From contig NZ_LR594036.1 in assembly GCF_901542335.1 (NCBI RefSeq), forward strand, positions 1,178,001 to 1,242,000: a DNA stretch of 64,000 nucleotides. Direction: 5' to 3'. Shown here piece by piece: positions 1-8,897 of the stretch. Positions within the stretch are counted from its first letter, which is position 1, and each line of letters begins with the position of its first letter. A program made the translations under genes and the position numbers. Source of the stretch: Streptococcus porcinus (GTDB taxonomy: Bacteria > Bacillota > Bacilli > Lactobacillales > Streptococcaceae). The notes under the pieces were generated by a model, which saw only the letters and a list, made by a program, of their open reading frames with translations, ran no database searches and was not told where the DNA came from.

Positions 1-204
<204 letters not shown>

Positions 205-207
205 TTA

Positions 208-236
208 AATGTAACATAATTCACTTTACCTCTCAA
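208..236 (-). promoter_or_regulatory. Possible promoter of gor
   Basis: Read on the minus strand there is TTGAGA, a 17-base spacer and TACATT, ending 27 bases before the gor ATG. The -35 is close to consensus and the -10 matches 4 of 6. It lies downstream of the 251-279 hairpin, which fits gor having its own transcript. Confidence 0.4.
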
Positions 237-250
237 GAATTTGCTACACA

Positions 251-279
251 AAGACCATTTTCTCCTTGAAAATGGTCTT
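251..279. terminator. Hairpin between the UPF0342 gene and gor
   Basis: A perfect 12-base inverted repeat (AAGACCATTTTC and its complement) encloses a 5-base loop. The T-rich tail (TTTATTTTAT) is on the plus strand, although both flanking genes read on the minus strand; on the minus strand the hairpin is followed by only three T residues. It may end the upstream minus-strand transcript weakly. Confidence 0.4.
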
Positions 280-362
280 TTATTTTATAAATTGTCCCAA
301 CATATCCTAAAAGATCTCTCACATAGCATAATAAGTAATGCTTATGAGTAATAAAAGATTGC

Positions 363-701
363 CTAAATAAGGTCCTTAAGCGGTGCAAATACGATACGTT
401 CAATATCACTAATATAGACAGATAAGGATTGCTGAGCATCAAAATAAGCTTTTAAGAAAGAATTAGACTCAATCTTTTTGCTCAGTTCTTCAATAGAAGA
501 TTGTTCTTCGGCAGTTGGCATTTGTCCGGCCTGCATCATTCCTTGTAGTTTTTCTTGCATTGCAACAAATTGGTTAAATAGTTGATTAGCTTCTGTATCT
601 TCTTTAATAGAGGATTTAGCAGCCTCTACATTTTTGTATTCTGGAAGATTACGTAAAGCACGCTCCAGTTTATTAGCATAATCATAAATTTCTTGTGACA
701 T
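363..701 (-). CDS. UPF0342 / YlbF-YmcA family protein
   Basis: This 112-residue, highly charged, all-helical protein has no signal peptide or membrane segment. It fits the YheA/YmcA/YlbF family (DUF964): an N-terminal [13 protein letters not shown] helix, a middle rich in Q, E and K, and a hydrophobic [11 protein letters not shown] stretch near the end. B. subtilis relatives YlbF and YmcA act with RNase Y in mRNA processing and development; the UPF0342 branch has no firm function. AAAGGAG lies 8 bases before the ATG. It follows aroC by 61 bases, with a possible extended -10 (TGGTATGAT) between them. Confidence 0.8.
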   Translation of the reverse strand: MSQEIYDYANKLERALRNLPEYKNVEAAKSSIKEDTEANQLFNQFVAMQEKLQGMMQAGQMPTAEEQSSIEELSKKIESNSFLKAYFDAQQSLSVYISDIERIVFAPLKDLI

Positions 702-762
702 CTATTAATCTCCTTTAACCTTAAATTACTACTATCATACCATAAATAATCAACTATTTCTG

Positions 763-1929
763 TTAATAATTTTTGCAATACGCGAGATAGTCAGCAAAGG
801 CAGATTTGAGTTCACCAATATGATCAGCAGGAAATTTCCCCAGAATCTCTTGTGCAATCACAGTTGCAACAACATTTTCCATGACGACTCCAGCAGCCGG
901 TAAGGCCGTAGGATCAGATCGTTCCACACTGGCTTTAAAAGGTTGATGGGTATCAATGTCAACCGACATCAATGGCTTATAGAGAGTAGGAATAGGCTTC
1001 ATAACGGCCTTGATAATCAATGGTTGGCCATTCGTGACACCACCTTCAAATCCCCCTAAATGGTTTGTCAGTCTCCGGTAGCCCTTTTCTTGCGACCAAA
1101 CAATTTCATCCATGACCTCTGAACCTCTATGATTTGCCATGTCAAAGCCCATACCAAACTCAACCCCTTTAAAGGCATTTATTGAAAGAATAGCTTGAGC
1201 CAGCTTGCCGTCTAATTTTCGATCCCAATGCACATAAGATCCCAATCCTACTGGGACTCCAGTCACTACCGTTTCTATTATTCCTCCAATTGTATTGCCT
1301 TCTTGTTTAATTTTATCAATCAACTCTTTAATTAAAGCTTCCTGATTAGGATTAGCAATCGAAAGTTCTGACAGTCTAGCCTTATCTGTGAGCTCTTGGA
1401 TCGATATCCCGTCTGGAATAACTATCTCTTGCCCACCAAAATTGAGAACATGATTCATTGTCGTAATCCCCAATTCTTTTAAAAGTTGCTTTGAAAGAGC
1501 ACCCACTGCTACACGAATAGCAGTCTCACGGGCAGACGACCGTTCCAATGAATTTCGTAAGTCATTGAACTTATATTTAATACCACCCACCAAATCAGCA
1601 TGGCCCGGTCGTGGTCTCTTTACTTGTCGTTTTTTTTGTGTGGACTCATCTACTGGTTGGATAGACATAATGTCCAGCCATTTTTGATGATCTTTATTGG
1701 GAATAATCATGGTGATAGGAGCTCCCGTTGTTTTTCCATGACGCACTCCAGAAGTAATAGAGACTTTATCTGATTCAATGCGCATCCTAGCTCCACGACC
1801 ATACCCACCTTGCCTTCTCTTAAGCTCATCATTAATCTCATCAACGTTAATAGTTAGACCTGCTGGAAACCCCTCAACAATTGTTGTTAAACTATTACCA
1901 TGCGATTCACCTGCTGTTAAATACCTCAT
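763..1929 (-). CDS. aroC: Chorismate synthase
   Basis: AroC converts 5-enolpyruvylshikimate-3-phosphate to chorismate, the last common step of aromatic amino acid and folate precursor synthesis, using reduced FMN. The 388-residue length is typical. Family signatures are [11 protein letters not shown] at the N-terminus, the basic [12 protein letters not shown] segment, RPRPGHADL, and [14 protein letters not shown] in the middle. The ATG is preceded by AAGAGG with good spacing. It lies 96 bases downstream of aroD, with a terminator-like hairpin between them, so the two shikimate genes may be only partly co-transcribed. Confidence 0.97.
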   Translation of the reverse strand: MRYLTAGESHGNSLTTIVEGFPAGLTINVDEINDELKRRQGGYGRGARMRIESDKVSITSGVRHGKTTGAPITMIIPNKDHQKWLDIMSIQPVDESTQKKRQVKRPRPGHADLVGGIKYKFNDLRNSLERSSARETAIRVAVGALSKQLLKELGITTMNHVLNFGGQEIVIPDGISIQELTDKARLSELSIANPNQEALIKELIDKIKQEGNTIGGIIETVVTGVPVGLGSYVHWDRKLDGKLAQAILSINAFKGVEFGMGFDMANHRGSEVMDEIVWSQEKGYRRLTNHLGGFEGGVTNGQPLIIKAVMKPIPTLYKPLMSVDIDTHQPFKASVERSDPTALPAAGVVMENVVATVIAQEILGKFPADHIGELKSAFADYLAYCKNY

Positions 1930-1965
1930 TTTTACCTCTTGTCATCTTACTAACGTAAACACTAT

Positions 1966-2004
1966 AAAGAAAAACATTATCCTAATTACTATTAGAATAA
2001 TGTT
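1966..2004 (-). terminator. Terminator between aroD and aroC
   Basis: On the minus strand, two 14-base arms (AACATTATTCTAAT and ATTAGGATAATGTT) form a stem with one G.U pair and a 4-base loop, followed by TTTCTTT. It sits just after the aroD stop and could end or attenuate the methyltransferase-aroD transcript. Confidence 0.6.
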
Positions 2005-2025
2005 ATGCATATATATCAAACATCA

Positions 2026-2703
2026 CTAGTCAGCTTCCATTACTGATATTAGTTTTTTCATATCAGCTAATGTCACTTGACCTGGAGCGCTGGCATCATC
2101 AACTGCTACAAATGTCCACGCAGATCCAATGATGTCACCCGCAATCCGAGAAATTCTTCCCAGCTTGCCCATTGACATAGTTGCATAGGATTGCTCAGGA
2201 TTCAGCGCTTTAAATCCTCGAGTATAATTCATTACATTCAAAACATCTTGCTCACTTTTTGGCATGACAGCAATTTTAACTACACGCGGAGCCAGTTTAG
2301 TCATTTCTGAGAATGATTCCATAAGATTCTCAGGCGTCTCCTCAAAATTGTGATAAGACAGAACAAGATTTGAAAAATCCATCATTTCGCTAAAAACGGA
2401 TTTATGGGTGAAGTACTCAAAGTCAACAAAATCAGGATTATAAATAGCATTGATTTCCTTAATCAAATCAATATATTCTTGGTCTGTCAAATCAATCATA
2501 CCACCCTCAGGTTTTGTTCTCAAAGTAAAGATAATTTCTCTACCCGCAAACTTTTCAAAGATGGCTGGAGCAACCGTGATTACTTTTTCCTTTGGAAGAA
2601 AGTCTGCACGCCACTCAATAATATCAACACCCTCATATTTAGACACGTCAATAGACTGTGCTTCTTCAAAACTTGTCGGCATTATTGGAGCTACTATTTT
2701 CAT
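2026..2703 (-). CDS. aroD: 3-dehydroquinate dehydratase, type I
   Basis: This enzyme dehydrates 3-dehydroquinate to 3-dehydroshikimate in the shikimate pathway through a Schiff base on lysine. The 225-residue length is usual for the type I class. The visible active site includes the acid/base histidine in [10 protein letters not shown] and the Schiff-base lysine in [10 protein letters not shown]; substrate contacts are in IIEWRAD near the start and in the SAPGQ region near the end. The ATG overlaps the stop of the upstream methyltransferase gene by 4 bases, indicating translational coupling. Confidence 0.96.
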   Translation of the reverse strand: MKIVAPIMPTSFEEAQSIDVSKYEGVDIIEWRADFLPKEKVITVAPAIFEKFAGREIIFTLRTKPEGGMIDLTDQEYIDLIKEINAIYNPDFVDFEYFTHKSVFSEMMDFSNLVLSYHNFEETPENLMESFSEMTKLAPRVVKIAVMPKSEQDVLNVMNYTRGFKALNPEQSYATMSMGKLGRISRIAGDIIGSAWTFVAVDDASAPGQVTLADMKKLISVMEAD

Positions 2704-3860
2704 TTTTTTACCTTTATTGTAAATACTTTTAAATAATTACTTCTTTCATCTGCGTTGTTTATTGTAAAATCTTCAGGCAACTGTTGAAGAGTCATATCTG
2801 CAATCTGGTACCCTTCAAAACCTTTTTCAATCTCATTTTTAAACTGTAAGACCGTCATATTTGCTGCATTAGTAGACGCAATAATAATCCCTTCTGGATT
2901 TAAAATAGCTAGTGCCTCAGAAATAAGACGATGATAATCTTTCTGAACCGAGAAAGTTTGTTTTTTATTTCGAGCAAAACTTGGTGGATCAATAACAATT
3001 AAATCAAAAGTCAAAGCTTTTCGTTTAGCATATTTAAAATAATCAAACACGTCCATAACATGAAAAAGATGATTTTCTGTAGAAATGCCGTTTGCTTGAA
3101 AGTGCGCGGTTGATAGATCACGTGATCTTTTAGCTAAATCAACTGACCTCGTTTCTCTAGCTCCGCCTACAGCAGCTGCCACTGAAAATGCTGCGGTATA
3201 AGAGAACATGTTTAGAAGTGACTTATCTTTTGCAAGTCCTTGTGCTAAATTTTTTCGAACATCGTGCTGATCAAGAAAAATACCAGTCATTAAATCATCG
3301 TTTAAAAACACCTGATAGTTAACACCGTTTTCTTTGATAATAAAAGTCTCAGGAGCTTCTAGACCATAAAGATGTACGGATTCTTCAGTTTCACTTTTGA
3401 AACGAATTTTACCATATGCTCCCTTAATTTCAGGAAAGACCTTCTGGAAAGCCTCAATAATAATTTCTTTAATTGAAAAAACAAAAGTATTATACCACGA
3501 AAAGACGGCAAAGTCACCATAGAAATCAATGGTTAAACCACCAAAATCATCACCTTCTTGATTGAAAATCCGATAAGCATTGGTAGTCTCATCATCAAAG
3601 AAAGAACTTCTCTTTGATTTGGCCTGCAAAAATAACTGGCAAAAATAATCAGTTGTTAAATTAGCATGCTGACCTAAAAACCAGCCAACTCCTCGATGTT
3701 GTTTGGAAAGGTAGGCCACTCCAAGTGCTCGATTTGTTTTAGAAATCAGAGTTACCATCTGATCGGTAATGTTAAGATTTTTAAAATCTCTTTCTTCTAA
3801 TAATTGAACTCCAGCAGTTAGCTTTTTTTCAACAAAAGAATTGATATAGAGTTTATTCAT
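2700..3860 (-). CDS. RlmI/YwbD-type SAM-dependent rRNA methyltransferase
   Basis: About 386 residues with a class I methyltransferase fold in the C-terminal half: the SAM-binding segment [15 protein letters not shown] (around 215-230) and the catalytic motif DPPSFARNK (around 290). This matches the COG1092 family (E. coli RlmI, 23S rRNA m5C methyltransferase; B. subtilis YwbD); the exact target base cannot be read from sequence. There is no ribosome-binding site. An extended -10 box (TGTTATAAT) ends 7 bases before the second ATG at 3860, so I start there and predict a leaderless mRNA. An in-frame ATG two codons earlier (3866) would lie upstream of the predicted transcript start. It overlaps aroD by 4 bases. 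Confidence 0.85.
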   Translation of the reverse strand: MNKLYINSFVEKKLTAGVQLLEERDFKNLNITDQMVTLISKTNRALGVAYLSKQHRGVGWFLGQHANLTTDYFCQLFLQAKSKRSSFFDDETTNAYRIFNQEGDDFGGLTIDFYGDFAVFSWYNTFVFSIKEIIIEAFQKVFPEIKGAYGKIRFKSETEESVHLYGLEAPETFIIKENGVNYQVFLNDDLMTGIFLDQHDVRKNLAQGLAKDKSLLNMFSYTAAFSVAAAVGGARETRSVDLAKRSRDLSTAHFQANGISTENHLFHVMDVFDYFKYAKRKALTFDLIVIDPPSFARNKKQTFSVQKDYHRLISEALAILNPEGIIIASTNAANMTVLQFKNEIEKGFEGYQIADMTLQQLPEDFTINNADERSNYLKVFTIKVKK

Positions 3861-3867
3861 AGTCATT

Positions 3868-3876
3868 ATTATAACA
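3868..3876 (-). promoter_or_regulatory. Extended -10 promoter of the methyltransferase-aroD transcript
   Basis: TGTTATAAT on the minus strand is a perfect extended -10 with no clear -35. The predicted start point falls at 3861-3860, on or next to the ATG at 3860. The divergent ltaS promoter carries the same TTTTTGTTATAAT sequence. Confidence 0.5.
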
Positions 3877-3935
3877 AAAAGTCCCCAAAAATCCTACTAA
3901 ATTTAAACTTTTAGCAAGCATAAGATCATTTTTTT

Positions 3936-3944
3936 TGTTATAAT
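3936..3944 (+). promoter_or_regulatory. ltaS: Extended -10 promoter of ltaS
   Basis: TGTTATAAT on the plus strand is a perfect extended -10 without an obvious -35. It gives a 5' leader of about 45 bases that contains the strong GAGGAAG ribosome-binding site at 3981-3987. Confidence 0.6.
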
Positions 3945-3995
3945 TTACTTTGAGATTTTTATCTTTAGGAAAAAATAAATGAGGAAGTTTCTTCA

Positions 3996-6179
3996 GTGAC
4001 AACATTTAAAACTATCATATCAAAATTTACAAGTACGCGATTAGGGTTTATTTTAACTCTACTCCTTGCCTATTGGATAAAGACCCTTTGGGCTTACCAA
4101 ATGGATTTTTCACTTGATTTAGGAAACCTATATCAAGTCTTCTTATCAATCATCAATCCTATCCCATTAGCATTATTACTATTGGGATTTGCACTTTATA
4201 TTAAAAATACAAAAACTTTCTATACCCTATCTTGGATAATTTATATCATTTTGAACTTATTACTCATCTCAAATGCTATTTATTATCGCGAATTTTCTGA
4301 CTTTATCACTGTAAGTGCTATGTTAGCCTCTAGTAAGGTATCTGCAGGCTTAGGCGATTCTGCCTTAAACTTACTACGTTTCTGGGACATTATTTTTATT
4401 CTAGATTTTATTATCTTTGGTGTTCTAAAAGTCGGGAAAAAATTAAATAGAGACCACAGACCTTTTAACAAAAGAGCTGCCTTCGCTGTCTCTGCTCTTT
4501 CTTTCTTGATGCTCACTGCTAATTTATTCCTAGCAGAGATTGATCGACCTGAACTATTAACGCGTGGTTTCTCGAATACTTATATTGTTAGAGCACTTGG
4601 TTTACCGGCTTTCACTATGTATAGTGCAAATCAAACCTACCAAGCACAAAAAGAGCGCAACGGCGCTACAGCAGATGAATTAGTCGCTGTCAAAAAATAT
4701 GTTCAGGAACATTATGCGGCGCCAAATCCTAAATACTATGGAATCGCAAAGGGTAAAAATGTTATTGTTATTCATCTGGAAAGTTTCCAGCAATTCTTAA
4801 TTGACTATAAATTGAAATCTGGTGACAAAGACTATGAAGTAACTCCTTTTCTAAACTCACTTTATCATTCAAAGTCAACACTGGCTTTTTCAAACTTTTT
4901 TCATCAAGTAAAAGCAGGAAAAACCTCTGATGCTGAAACCATGATGGAAAACTCACTCTTTGGATTAAATAGCGGCTCCTTCATGGTTAACTATGGAGGT
5001 GATAATACACAATTTGCTGCACCCTCTATCCTTAGACAAAAAGATGGTTACACCAGTGCTGTCTTTCATGGTAATGTTGGTACTTTTTGGAATAGGAACA
5101 ACGCTTATAAACAATGGGGTTATAACTACTTCTTTGATTCTTCTTATTTCTCAAAACAAACTAAAAGTAATTCTTTTCAATATGGACTCAATGACAAGTA
5201 CATGTTCAAAGACTCCATCAAATATTTAGAAAGAATGCAGCAACCTTTCTATACTAAGTTTATTACTGTAAGTAACCATTATCCTTATACAAGTCTAAAG
5301 GGTGAAAAAGATGAAGAGGGCTTCCCGCTAGCAGAAACCAAAGATGAAACTATTAATGGTTATTTTGCAACAGCAAACTATCTTGATGCCTCAATAAAAT
5401 CATTTTTCGACTATTTAAAAGCAACAGGCTTATATGACAAATCAATTATTGTACTTTACGGAGATCATTACGGAATCTCTAACTCACGTAATACTAATCT
5501 AGCTGCCTTATTGGGTAAAGATCCCGAAACTTGGTCTGAATATGACAATGCTATGCTTCAACGCGTTCCTTATATGATACATATTCCAGGTTATCACGAC
5601 GGTGGTGTCAAAGATACTTTTGGGGGCGAAATTGATGCTCTACCAACCTTACTTCATATACTTGGTATTGACACTTCCAAGTATATTCAACTCGGTCAGG
5701 ATTTATTATCTCCTCAAAATAAACAAATCGTAGCTCAAAGGACCTCCGGAACCTATATGACCCCTGATTACACCAACTACGGTGGTAGACTTTATAATAC
5801 TAAAACCGGTGTTGAAATTACAAATCCTGATGAAGTGACTCTTGAAAAAACAAAAGCCATCCGCGAACAAACCGCACAACAATTATCAGCCAGTGATAAT
5901 GTCCAAACGGGGGATCTCCTTCGCTTCAATACAGATAATGGGTTAGAAAAAACTGATCCAAGTAAATTTCTTTACACACATCAATTGAACCAAATGAAAA
6001 AAATTGAGAAAGAACTTGGCAATAAGTCAACGAGTCTCTATAGCGAAAATGGTGATAAAACGACTATAAACCTTTTCAAAGCTCCTTCCTATCTAGAACT
6101 CAATCCTAAAGAGGAAAAAACATCAGTATCATCTGGTGAAGGTGACCCAAAAGACGGGAAAAAGACTGAAAAGAATTAA
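3996..6179 (+). CDS. ltaS: Lipoteichoic acid synthase (LtaS)
   Basis: LtaS polymerises glycerol phosphate from phosphatidylglycerol onto a glycolipid anchor on the outer face of the membrane. The 727 residues begin with five predicted membrane helices (about 15-35, 45-68, 75-97, 128-147, 162-182) and continue into an extracellular sulfatase-like domain. The likely catalytic threonine is T310 in AGKTSDAETM; metal-binding segments include IVIHLES and YGDHYG. The C-terminus is a hydrophilic K/E/G/S tail. The start codon is GTG at 3996, supported by GAGGAAG 8 bases upstream. It is a single-gene unit that converges on rplT across a bidirectional terminator. Confidence 0.95.
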   Translation: MTTFKTIISKFTSTRLGFILTLLLAYWIKTLWAYQMDFSLDLGNLYQVFLSIINPIPLALLLLGFALYIKNTKTFYTLSWIIYIILNLLLISNAIYYREFSDFITVSAMLASSKVSAGLGDSALNLLRFWDIIFILDFIIFGVLKVGKKLNRDHRPFNKRAAFAVSALSFLMLTANLFLAEIDRPELLTRGFSNTYIVRALGLPAFTMYSANQTYQAQKERNGATADELVAVKKYVQEHYAAPNPKYYGIAKGKNVIVIHLESFQQFLIDYKLKSGDKDYEVTPFLNSLYHSKSTLAFSNFFHQVKAGKTSDAETMMENSLFGLNSGSFMVNYGGDNTQFAAPSILRQKDGYTSAVFHGNVGTFWNRNNAYKQWGYNYFFDSSYFSKQTKSNSFQYGLNDKYMFKDSIKYLERMQQPFYTKFITVSNHYPYTSLKGEKDEEGFPLAETKDETINGYFATANYLDASIKSFFDYLKATGLYDKSIIVLYGDHYGISNSRNTNLAALLGKDPETWSEYDNAMLQRVPYMIHIPGYHDGGVKDTFGGEIDALPTLLHILGIDTSKYIQLGQDLLSPQNKQIVAQRTSGTYMTPDYTNYGGRLYNTKTGVEITNPDEVTLEKTKAIREQTAQQLSASDNVQTGDLLRFNTDNGLEKTDPSKFLYTHQLNQMKKIEKELGNKSTSLYSENGDKTTINLFKAPSYLELNPKEEKTSVSSGEGDPKDGKKTEKN

Positions 6180-6187
6180 CACTAATC

Positions 6188-6229
6188 AAAAAAGGCACCT
6201 CTAGTTTTAAAGATAGAGGTGCCTTTTTT
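6188..6229. terminator. Bidirectional terminator between ltaS and rplT
   Basis: A perfect 15-base inverted repeat (AAAAAAGGCACCTCT and its complement) with a 12-base loop has a run of T at the 3' side on both strands. It can terminate ltaS on the plus strand and infC-rpmI-rplT on the minus strand. Confidence 0.85.
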
Positions 6230-6311
6230 GAGATAAACTAAAAAAGAAGTTGCGAGAAAAATCACCTTATCAACAAGGTTAATCTTTCCCACTCCTTCTG
6301 ATTTGGTAAAA

Positions 6312-6671
6312 TTATTTACCCAATTTATTTTTGGCTGCATCAGCAAGTGCTGTAAATCCAGCTGCATCTGTAACAGCTAAGTCAGCAAGCATTTTACGAT
6401 TAACTTCAATTTCAGCAAGTTTCAAACCATGCATTAATTGTGAATAAGATAATCCATTCATGCGAGCTGCCGCATTAATACGTGTAATCCATAATTTACG
6501 GAAATCACGTTTCTTTTGACGACGGTCACGGTATGCATAGTAATAAGAATTCATTACTTGTTCTTTTGCAGTACGGAACAAGATATGTTTTGCTCCATAG
6601 TAACCTTTAGCTAATTTTAATATACGTTTGCGACGTTTGCGTGAAACAACTCCACCTTTAACACGAGCCAT
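6312..6671 (-). CDS. rplT: Ribosomal protein L20
   Basis: This 119-residue, very basic protein has the full L20 signature ([18 protein letters not shown] at the start, [15 protein letters not shown] and [18 protein letters not shown] in the middle). L20 binds 23S rRNA early in 50S assembly. In several Firmicutes it also represses its own operon through the mRNA leader, and a matching attenuator lies ahead of infC here. It is the last gene of infC-rpmI-rplT, 54 bases after rpmI, with a good ribosome-binding site (GGAGG). A weak second hairpin at 6264-6279 precedes the main terminator. Confidence 0.98.
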   Translation of the reverse strand: MARVKGGVVSRKRRKRILKLAKGYYGAKHILFRTAKEQVMNSYYYAYRDRRQKKRDFRKLWITRINAAARMNGLSYSQLMHGLKLAEIEVNRKMLADLAVTDAAGFTALADAAKNKLGK

Positions 6672-6725
6672 TTATATTTCCTCCAAATAGTTCTAATAAT
6701 TCTAGTAAATGTTTAACTAAGTCTC

Positions 6726-6926
6726 TTATCTAAGACCAGTAAGCATTGCTTTAATACGTTTAAAATCTCCTGCACTTACCATTGAAGCTTTACGAAGATG
6801 ACGACGTTGCTTTTTAGTTTTGCCGTGGAAACGGTGTGATGTAAAAGCGCGGAAGCGTTTCAAACCACCAGAACCTGTACGTTTAAAACGTTTAGCTGAT
6901 GCGCGGTGTGTTTTTTGTTTTGGCAT
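6726..6926 (-). CDS. rpmI: Ribosomal protein L35
   Basis: The 66-residue basic protein has the L35 pattern [20 protein letters not shown] followed by the [23 protein letters not shown] segment. It is a late-assembling 50S protein. It lies between infC and rplT, the standard bacterial order, with GAGGAG upstream of its ATG and a 41-base gap to infC. Confidence 0.98.
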   Translation of the reverse strand: MPKQKTHRASAKRFKRTGSGGLKRFRAFTSHRFHGKTKKQRRHLRKASMVSAGDFKRIKAMLTGLR

Positions 6927-6967
6927 TTTTGTATTCTCCTCTTACTAAATCTTAAAAACTGTGACAA

Positions 6968-7498
6968 TTATTTTTTGTCTGAAATTGGTACAAGTTGCAT
7001 AAACATTTGGCGACCATCCATTTTTGCTCTTTGCTCAATGATAGCAATATCCTGAGTAGCTTCAGCAAATTCAGCTAGAACCTTTGCACCAATCTCTTTA
7101 TGAGTAATCATACGCCCTTTAAAGCGAATAGAAACCTTAACCTTATTACCCTTCTCAAGGAATTTACGGCCATTACGAAGTTTCGTCTCAAAGTCACCCT
7201 TATCAATAACGGGGCTCAAACGTACCTCCTTAACAGTTACAACGCTCTGTTTCTTACGTTGTTCTTTTTGTTTCTTTTGAAACTCAAATTTGAACTTTCC
7301 ATAGTCCATGATTTTGGCTACTGGAGGAACAGCTTGTGGCTGGATTAAAACCAAATCAACATTTGCATTATCAGCAATTGATTGCGCTTCTGATAATGGT
7401 TTTATACCTAATTGTTCACCTTCTAGACCAACTAGACGAACTTCGCGAACGCGAATTTCATCATTAATGAATAGATCCTTTTTAGCTATGATCTTCAC
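6968..7498 (-). CDS. infC: Translation initiation factor IF-3
   Basis: IF-3 binds the 30S subunit, keeps it free of 50S and checks the initiator codon. The N-domain ([21 protein letters not shown]), a lysine-rich linker and the C-domain ([26 protein letters not shown]) are all present. The span given is the longest frame, from GTG at 7498, but that GTG lies inside the only Shine-Dalgarno-like element (GAGGTG, 7501-7496). Correct spacing points to ATC at 7492 or ATA at 7489 as the true start, giving a protein 2-3 residues shorter. Rare AUU/AUC/AUA starts on infC are well known (E. coli uses AUU) and let IF-3 limit its own synthesis. It is the first gene of its operon. Confidence 0.97.
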   Translation of the reverse strand: MKIIAKKDLFINDEIRVREVRLVGLEGEQLGIKPLSEAQSIADNANVDLVLIQPQAVPPVAKIMDYGKFKFEFQKKQKEQRKKQSVVTVKEVRLSPVIDKGDFETKLRNGRKFLEKGNKVKVSIRFKGRMITHKEIGAKVLAEFAEATQDIAIIEQRAKMDGRQMFMQLVPISDKK

Positions 7499-7501
7499 CT
7501 C
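7496..7501 (-). promoter_or_regulatory. infC: Ribosome-binding site that places the infC start at a rare codon
   Basis: GAGGTG on the minus strand is the only good anti-16S match before infC. From its GG pair there are 5 bases to ATC (7492-7490) and 8 to ATA (7489-7487). The GTG at 7498 overlaps the site and could not be paired with it. Confidence 0.65.
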
Positions 7502-7513
7502 TTTATTTTTTTA

Positions 7514-7637
7514 GAGAAAAACGAAAGCGGACTTGATAAATCAAGCCCGCACACATAATATCCAAATGGATTTTGATATGTAGGGCCAGACAACCTAAGT
7601 CGCAAGGCGAGAAGCTCTCACTTCTACTTTTCTCATT
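7514..7637 (-). promoter_or_regulatory. Attenuator leader of infC-rpmI-rplT (L20-type autoregulation)
   Basis: About 140 bases separate the promoter start point from infC. The 3' part forms a terminator on the minus strand: arms 7550-7541 and 7536-7527 (10 pairs, one G.U, 4-base loop), followed by TTTCGTTTTTC. The upstream segment 7587-7576 (GGCCCTACATAT) can instead pair with 7556-7544 (ATGTGTGCGGGCT, one bulged C), which takes the 5' arm of the terminator. The two folds exclude each other. In B. subtilis L20 controls this operon through its leader; that L20 acts here is inference from gene order and the switch geometry. Confidence 0.75.
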
Positions 7638-7643
7638 GTTACT

Positions 7644-7672
7644 ATGTTACCATGATTTTTAATCCATGTCAA
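7644..7672 (-). promoter_or_regulatory. Promoter of infC-rpmI-rplT
   Basis: TTGACA, a 17-base spacer and TAACAT on the minus strand. The -35 is perfect consensus and overlaps the last codons and stop of cmk. The predicted start at about 7637 gives a leader of about 140 bases. Confidence 0.75.
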
Positions 7673-8339
7673 TTATTTTTTCTGCCTTTTCTTGAATAAA
7701 TGTTACTACACCTTGAATATCAACACCTGTTGTATCAAAAACAATAGCATCATCTGCTGCTTTTAGTGGGGAAACTTGACGATGACTATCTTTATAATCA
7801 CGCGCTGCAATTTCATTCTTTAAAGTTTCTAAATTAGACGTTATCCCTTTTTCAATATTTTCCTTATAGCGCCTTACAGCTCTCTCTTCTACAGATGCAA
7901 TTAAAAAGACTTTTAGTTCAGCGTCTGGCAAAACAACGGTCCCAATATCACGACCATCCATAATGATAGCACCCTTTGCTGCAATACGTCTTTGCTGGGC
8001 TACGAGTTCTTCACGGATTTTGGCAATGGCCGAAACCCATGAAACATTATTAGTAACGTCATTTTGCCGAATAGCTAAGGTAACATCCCTCTGTCCAAGA
8101 TAGACTAATTGACTACCATCACTAGCTTTTTTGAAAGAAATAGGTTGTTTTGATAGTTCCACTAGCAAAGCATCTGCATCTTTTTCTGTAAAATGATTCT
8201 CCAAGGCAATATAAGTTGCACAACGGTACATAGCACCAGTATCTAAATAAGTGTAGCCAAGATTTTTAGCAATAATCTTGGCTACCGTACTTTTACCACT
8301 TGATGCAGGACCGTCGATTGCGATTCTAATAGCTTTCAT
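7659..8339 (-). CDS. cmk: Cytidylate kinase
   Basis: Cmk phosphorylates CMP and dCMP using ATP in the cytoplasm. The 226-residue length is usual. The P-loop [11 protein letters not shown] (residues 10-20) is followed by YLDTGAMYR and the nucleotide-binding [13 protein letters not shown] segment; the basic [10 protein letters not shown] region suits the lid. GAGGACAAC supports the ATG. It lies 17 bases after the LysM gene, and the infC promoter lies inside its 3' end. Confidence 0.97.
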   Translation of the reverse strand: MKAIRIAIDGPASSGKSTVAKIIAKNLGYTYLDTGAMYRCATYIALENHFTEKDADALLVELSKQPISFKKASDGSQLVYLGQRDVTLAIRQNDVTNNVSWVSAIAKIREELVAQQRRIAAKGAIIMDGRDIGTVVLPDAELKVFLIASVEERAVRRYKENIEKGITSNLETLKNEIAARDYKDSHRQVSPLKAADDAIVFDTTGVDIQGVVTFIQEKAEKIIDMD

Positions 8340-8356
8340 GTTGTCCTCTTATAAAA

Positions 8357-8851
8357 TTAGTTAATATATACCGCATCACCGGGATTTGCATACCAATACC
8401 CTAATGTCATGTGGTCCGGGTTTAAAGTCTGTAATTGTTCTACACTAATGCCTGCTCTCGCAGCAATAGATGCAACGCCCTCTCCCTGTAAAACAATAAT
8501 CGTTTCGCCTTTTTTAGTACTCGAACTTGAAGCTGTACTAGAAGATGTCTCAGCTACTGATGAGCTACTTGTTTCCCCCTTTTTCGAAGATGACTTAGCA
8601 GCTTTTGATGCTTTCGCATCTTCGTTTGATTTTGATATAGATGCTCCATAAAAACCACTTGTGGCTGTTGTGCGATTTCCACCACTGTTTGATGTATAGA
8701 AGAAAATAAACAAGATCGTAACGATAATAACGAAGAAAACACTTAATAAGGCTGTTAACCAAGGTGTACTTAATATAGGACCTCTAGCTTTTCGCGACCT
8801 TAACCCTTTATCCTCGTTGACAATTTTTTCTTCCCATGGTTCTTTAGCCAT
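8357..8851 (-). CDS. Single-pass membrane protein with C-terminal LysM domain
   Basis: The 164 residues consist of a charged cytoplasmic N-terminus (about 1-28), one membrane helix (about 29-52, LLSVFFVIIVTILFIFF), a serine/alanine/lysine-rich linker (about 60-115) and a C-terminal LysM-like domain (about 117-164; IVLQGEGVASIAARAG, LNPDHM). LysM modules bind N-acetylglucosamine-containing glycans such as peptidoglycan. No catalytic domain is visible. AAGGGGGA precedes the ATG. It is divergent from the ferredoxin gene across 46 bases and lies 17 bases before cmk, so they probably share a transcript. The cell-wall role is inferred from the LysM module. Confidence 0.85.
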   Translation of the reverse strand: MAKEPWEEKIVNEDKGLRSRKARGPILSTPWLTALLSVFFVIIVTILFIFFYTSNSGGNRTTATSGFYGASISKSNEDAKASKAAKSSSKKGETSSSSVAETSSSTASSSSTKKGETIIVLQGEGVASIAARAGISVEQLQTLNPDHMTLGYWYANPGDAVYIN

Positions 8852-8862
8852 GATTTTCCCCC

Positions 8863-8891
8863 TTGTTAAATAAACAAAATCATATTAAAAT
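8863..8891 (+). promoter_or_regulatory. Promoter of the ferredoxin gene, placing its start point on the ATG
   Basis: TTGTTA, a 17-base spacer and TAAAAT, then six bases and the ATG at 8898. The predicted +1 is the A of the start codon, so the mRNA should have no 5' leader. Confidence 0.65.
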
Positions 8892-8897
8892 GATACT

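Noticed and set aside
233..442. Minus-strand 69-codon frame over the end of the UPF0342 gene
   Set aside because: It overlaps a recognised gene and the 251-279 hairpin and has no family features.
6264..6279. Second hairpin (ACCTT/AAGGT) after rplT
   Set aside because: The stem is only about five pairs; the 6188-6229 structure is the convincing terminator.
6182..6367. Minus-strand 61-codon frame at the ltaS-rplT boundary
   Set aside because: It reads through the bidirectional terminator and overlaps rplT in another frame; no ribosome-binding site or family match.
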